Assembly (NCBI GenBank): GCA_003562605.1
Contig: PWUG01000326.1
Location: 1 to 16,041 of the forward strand
Direction of reading: 5' to 3'
From: Syntrophomonadaceae bacterium
Lineage (GTDB): Bacteria; Bacillota_D; Dethiobacteria; DTU022
Length of the DNA: 16,041 nucleotides
Shown in pieces: positions 15,487 through 16,041 of this stretch. The notes under the pieces were generated by a model. It had not been told where the DNA came from and did no database searches. It saw only the letters and a list, made by a program, of their open reading frames with translations. Both the position numbers and the translations under genes were made by a program. Position 1 is the stretch's first letter. Each line of letters opens with the position of its first letter.

Positions 15487-15660
15487 TTAACGGCGTCTTT
15501 TACGTGCAGCCTCAGCTTTCTTTTTGCGACGTACGCTTGGCTTCTCGTAATGCTCACGCCGACGTGCTTCAGATAAAACGCCCGCACGGGCACATTGTTT
15601 TTTAAACCTTTTAAGAGCCTTATCCAGGGTCTCATTTTTGCCTATTTTAACTTCCGCCAT
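15487..15660 (-). CDS. rpsU: 30S ribosomal protein S21
   Basis: Small basic protein of the 30S subunit that sits near the 3' end of 16S rRNA and helps translation initiation. The 57-residue frame runs from ATG 15660 ([20 protein letters not shown]) to TAA at 15487. It contains the conserved [20 protein letters not shown] and ends in a Lys/Arg-rich tail. Length and sequence are normal for S21. The ATG is preceded by AAGGAGAGGGGGGAAG, a strong ribosome binding site. An overlapping 75-residue frame at 15408-15635 is only a shadow of this gene. Confidence 0.98.
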   Translation of the reverse strand: MAEVKIGKNETLDKALKRFKKQCARAGVLSEARRREHYEKPSVRRKKKAEAARKRRR

Positions 15661-15714
15661 AATTCTTCCCCCCTCTCCTTAAAACCAATCCCTGAGGGCT
15701 TTAGTTCAGTAACG

Positions 15715-16041
15715 TTAAACACCCCTGCCCTTAGCTATGGTTTGCAACAAAGGTCTTCCTCCCAGGAGGTGGAGGTGAAGGTGAAAAACGATCTGACCTG
15801 CATCTGCGCCGCAATTGATAACCACCCGGTATCCTTTCTTGTCCAGTTTAAAAGCCCTGGCAACTTCATTCGCTACCGAATGCATGTAACCAATCAAAGC
15901 CTCGTCATCCTTTTCGATATCCAGCAGAGTTGGAATATGCTTGCGCGGTACAACCAGAATATGAACGGGAGCAGCCGGATTAATATCTTTAAATGCAACG
16001 GCTATCTCATCTTCATATACTATATCTGCATCAAGCTCCCG
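15715..16041 (-). CDS. hinT: HIT-family (HINT-type) nucleotide phosphoramidase/hydrolase (5' end beyond the window)
   Basis: Histidine triad protein, a small homodimeric hydrolase of nucleoside phosphoramidates or related AMP conjugates. 108 codons are visible, from the window edge to the TAA at 15715; the start lies beyond 16041. The frame reads through FKDINPAAPVHILVVPRKHI, then GYRVVINCGADAGQIVFHLH and HLHLLGG, where the H-x-H-x-H-x-x triad is complete. The C-terminus (RPLLQTIAKGRGV) lacks the usual WPPG ending of HINT proteins, a mild oddity. It lies 54 nt before rpsU and could be cotranscribed with it; I see no promoter or terminator in that gap. Confidence 0.94.
   Translation of the reverse strand, partial: RELDADIVYEDEIAVAFKDINPAAPVHILVVPRKHIPTLLDIEKDDEALIGYMHSVANEVARAFKLDKKGYRVVINCGADAGQIVFHLHLHLLGGRPLLQTIAKGRGV

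Noticed and set aside
15408..15635. 75-codon frame on the minus strand
   Set aside because: Out of frame with rpsU, which is shorter but clearly ribosomal protein S21 and has a strong ribosome binding site.

Overview
This window looks like a chromosomal housekeeping region of a Bacillota (Firmicutes) bacterium, most likely of the Clostridia or a related anaerobic class. The evidence is the gene order, the strong AGGAGG-type ribosome binding sites, the TTG and GTG starts, the two-subunit GlyQ/GlyS glycyl-tRNA synthetase, and the glycine T-box. Every gene I support lies on the minus strand, so transcription runs from high to low coordinates. The order matches the familiar rpsU-yqeY-yqeZ-yqfA-(...)-phoH-yqfF-ybeY-dgkA-cdd-era-recO-glyQ-glyS block of Bacillus subtilis and its relatives.

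In the direction of transcription: (A) 16041-15007 holds the end of a HIT-family hydrolase, ribosomal protein S21 (rpsU) and yqeY, closed by a probable intrinsic terminator. (B) 14963-12189 holds a membrane-bound NfeD protease (yqeZ type), flotillin-like FloA, and a small membrane-anchored protein of unknown function. These are membrane-organising genes. (C) A good sigma-A-type promoter at 12146-12174 precedes a tightly packed unit: phoH, pgpH (7TM-HD phosphodiesterase), ybeY, dgkA, a DUF881 membrane protein, a cytidine deaminase fused to a TrmO-like domain, era and recO. Several joints overlap (26 nt, 4 nt and 8 nt) or are nearly touching, which indicates translational coupling. The unit joins RNA and ribosome maturation (ybeY, era, phoH), lipid recycling (dgkA), c-di-AMP turnover (pgpH), pyrimidine salvage (cdd) and DNA repair (recO). 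(D) 4487-2564 is the least conserved part: a 45-nt near-perfect palindrome, a 60-residue membrane protein, a flavodoxin-like protein and a radical SAM/SPASM-like enzyme, inserted between recO and glyQ. (E) 2488-1 carries a promoter, a glycine T-box riboswitch with a GGC specifier, and glyQ plus the first 407 codons of glyS. The last two overlap by one base.

Points that depart from the standard locus: the Cdd-TrmO-like fusion; a DUF881 protein with a long extra extracytoplasmic region placed between dgkA and cdd; no yqfC/yqfD sporulation pair between floA and phoH; a recO whose full reading frame has no ATG/GTG/TTG start and probably begins at CTG; and the palindrome next to the accessory redox cassette. 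I saw no CRISPR array, rRNA, tRNA, transposase or phage gene.
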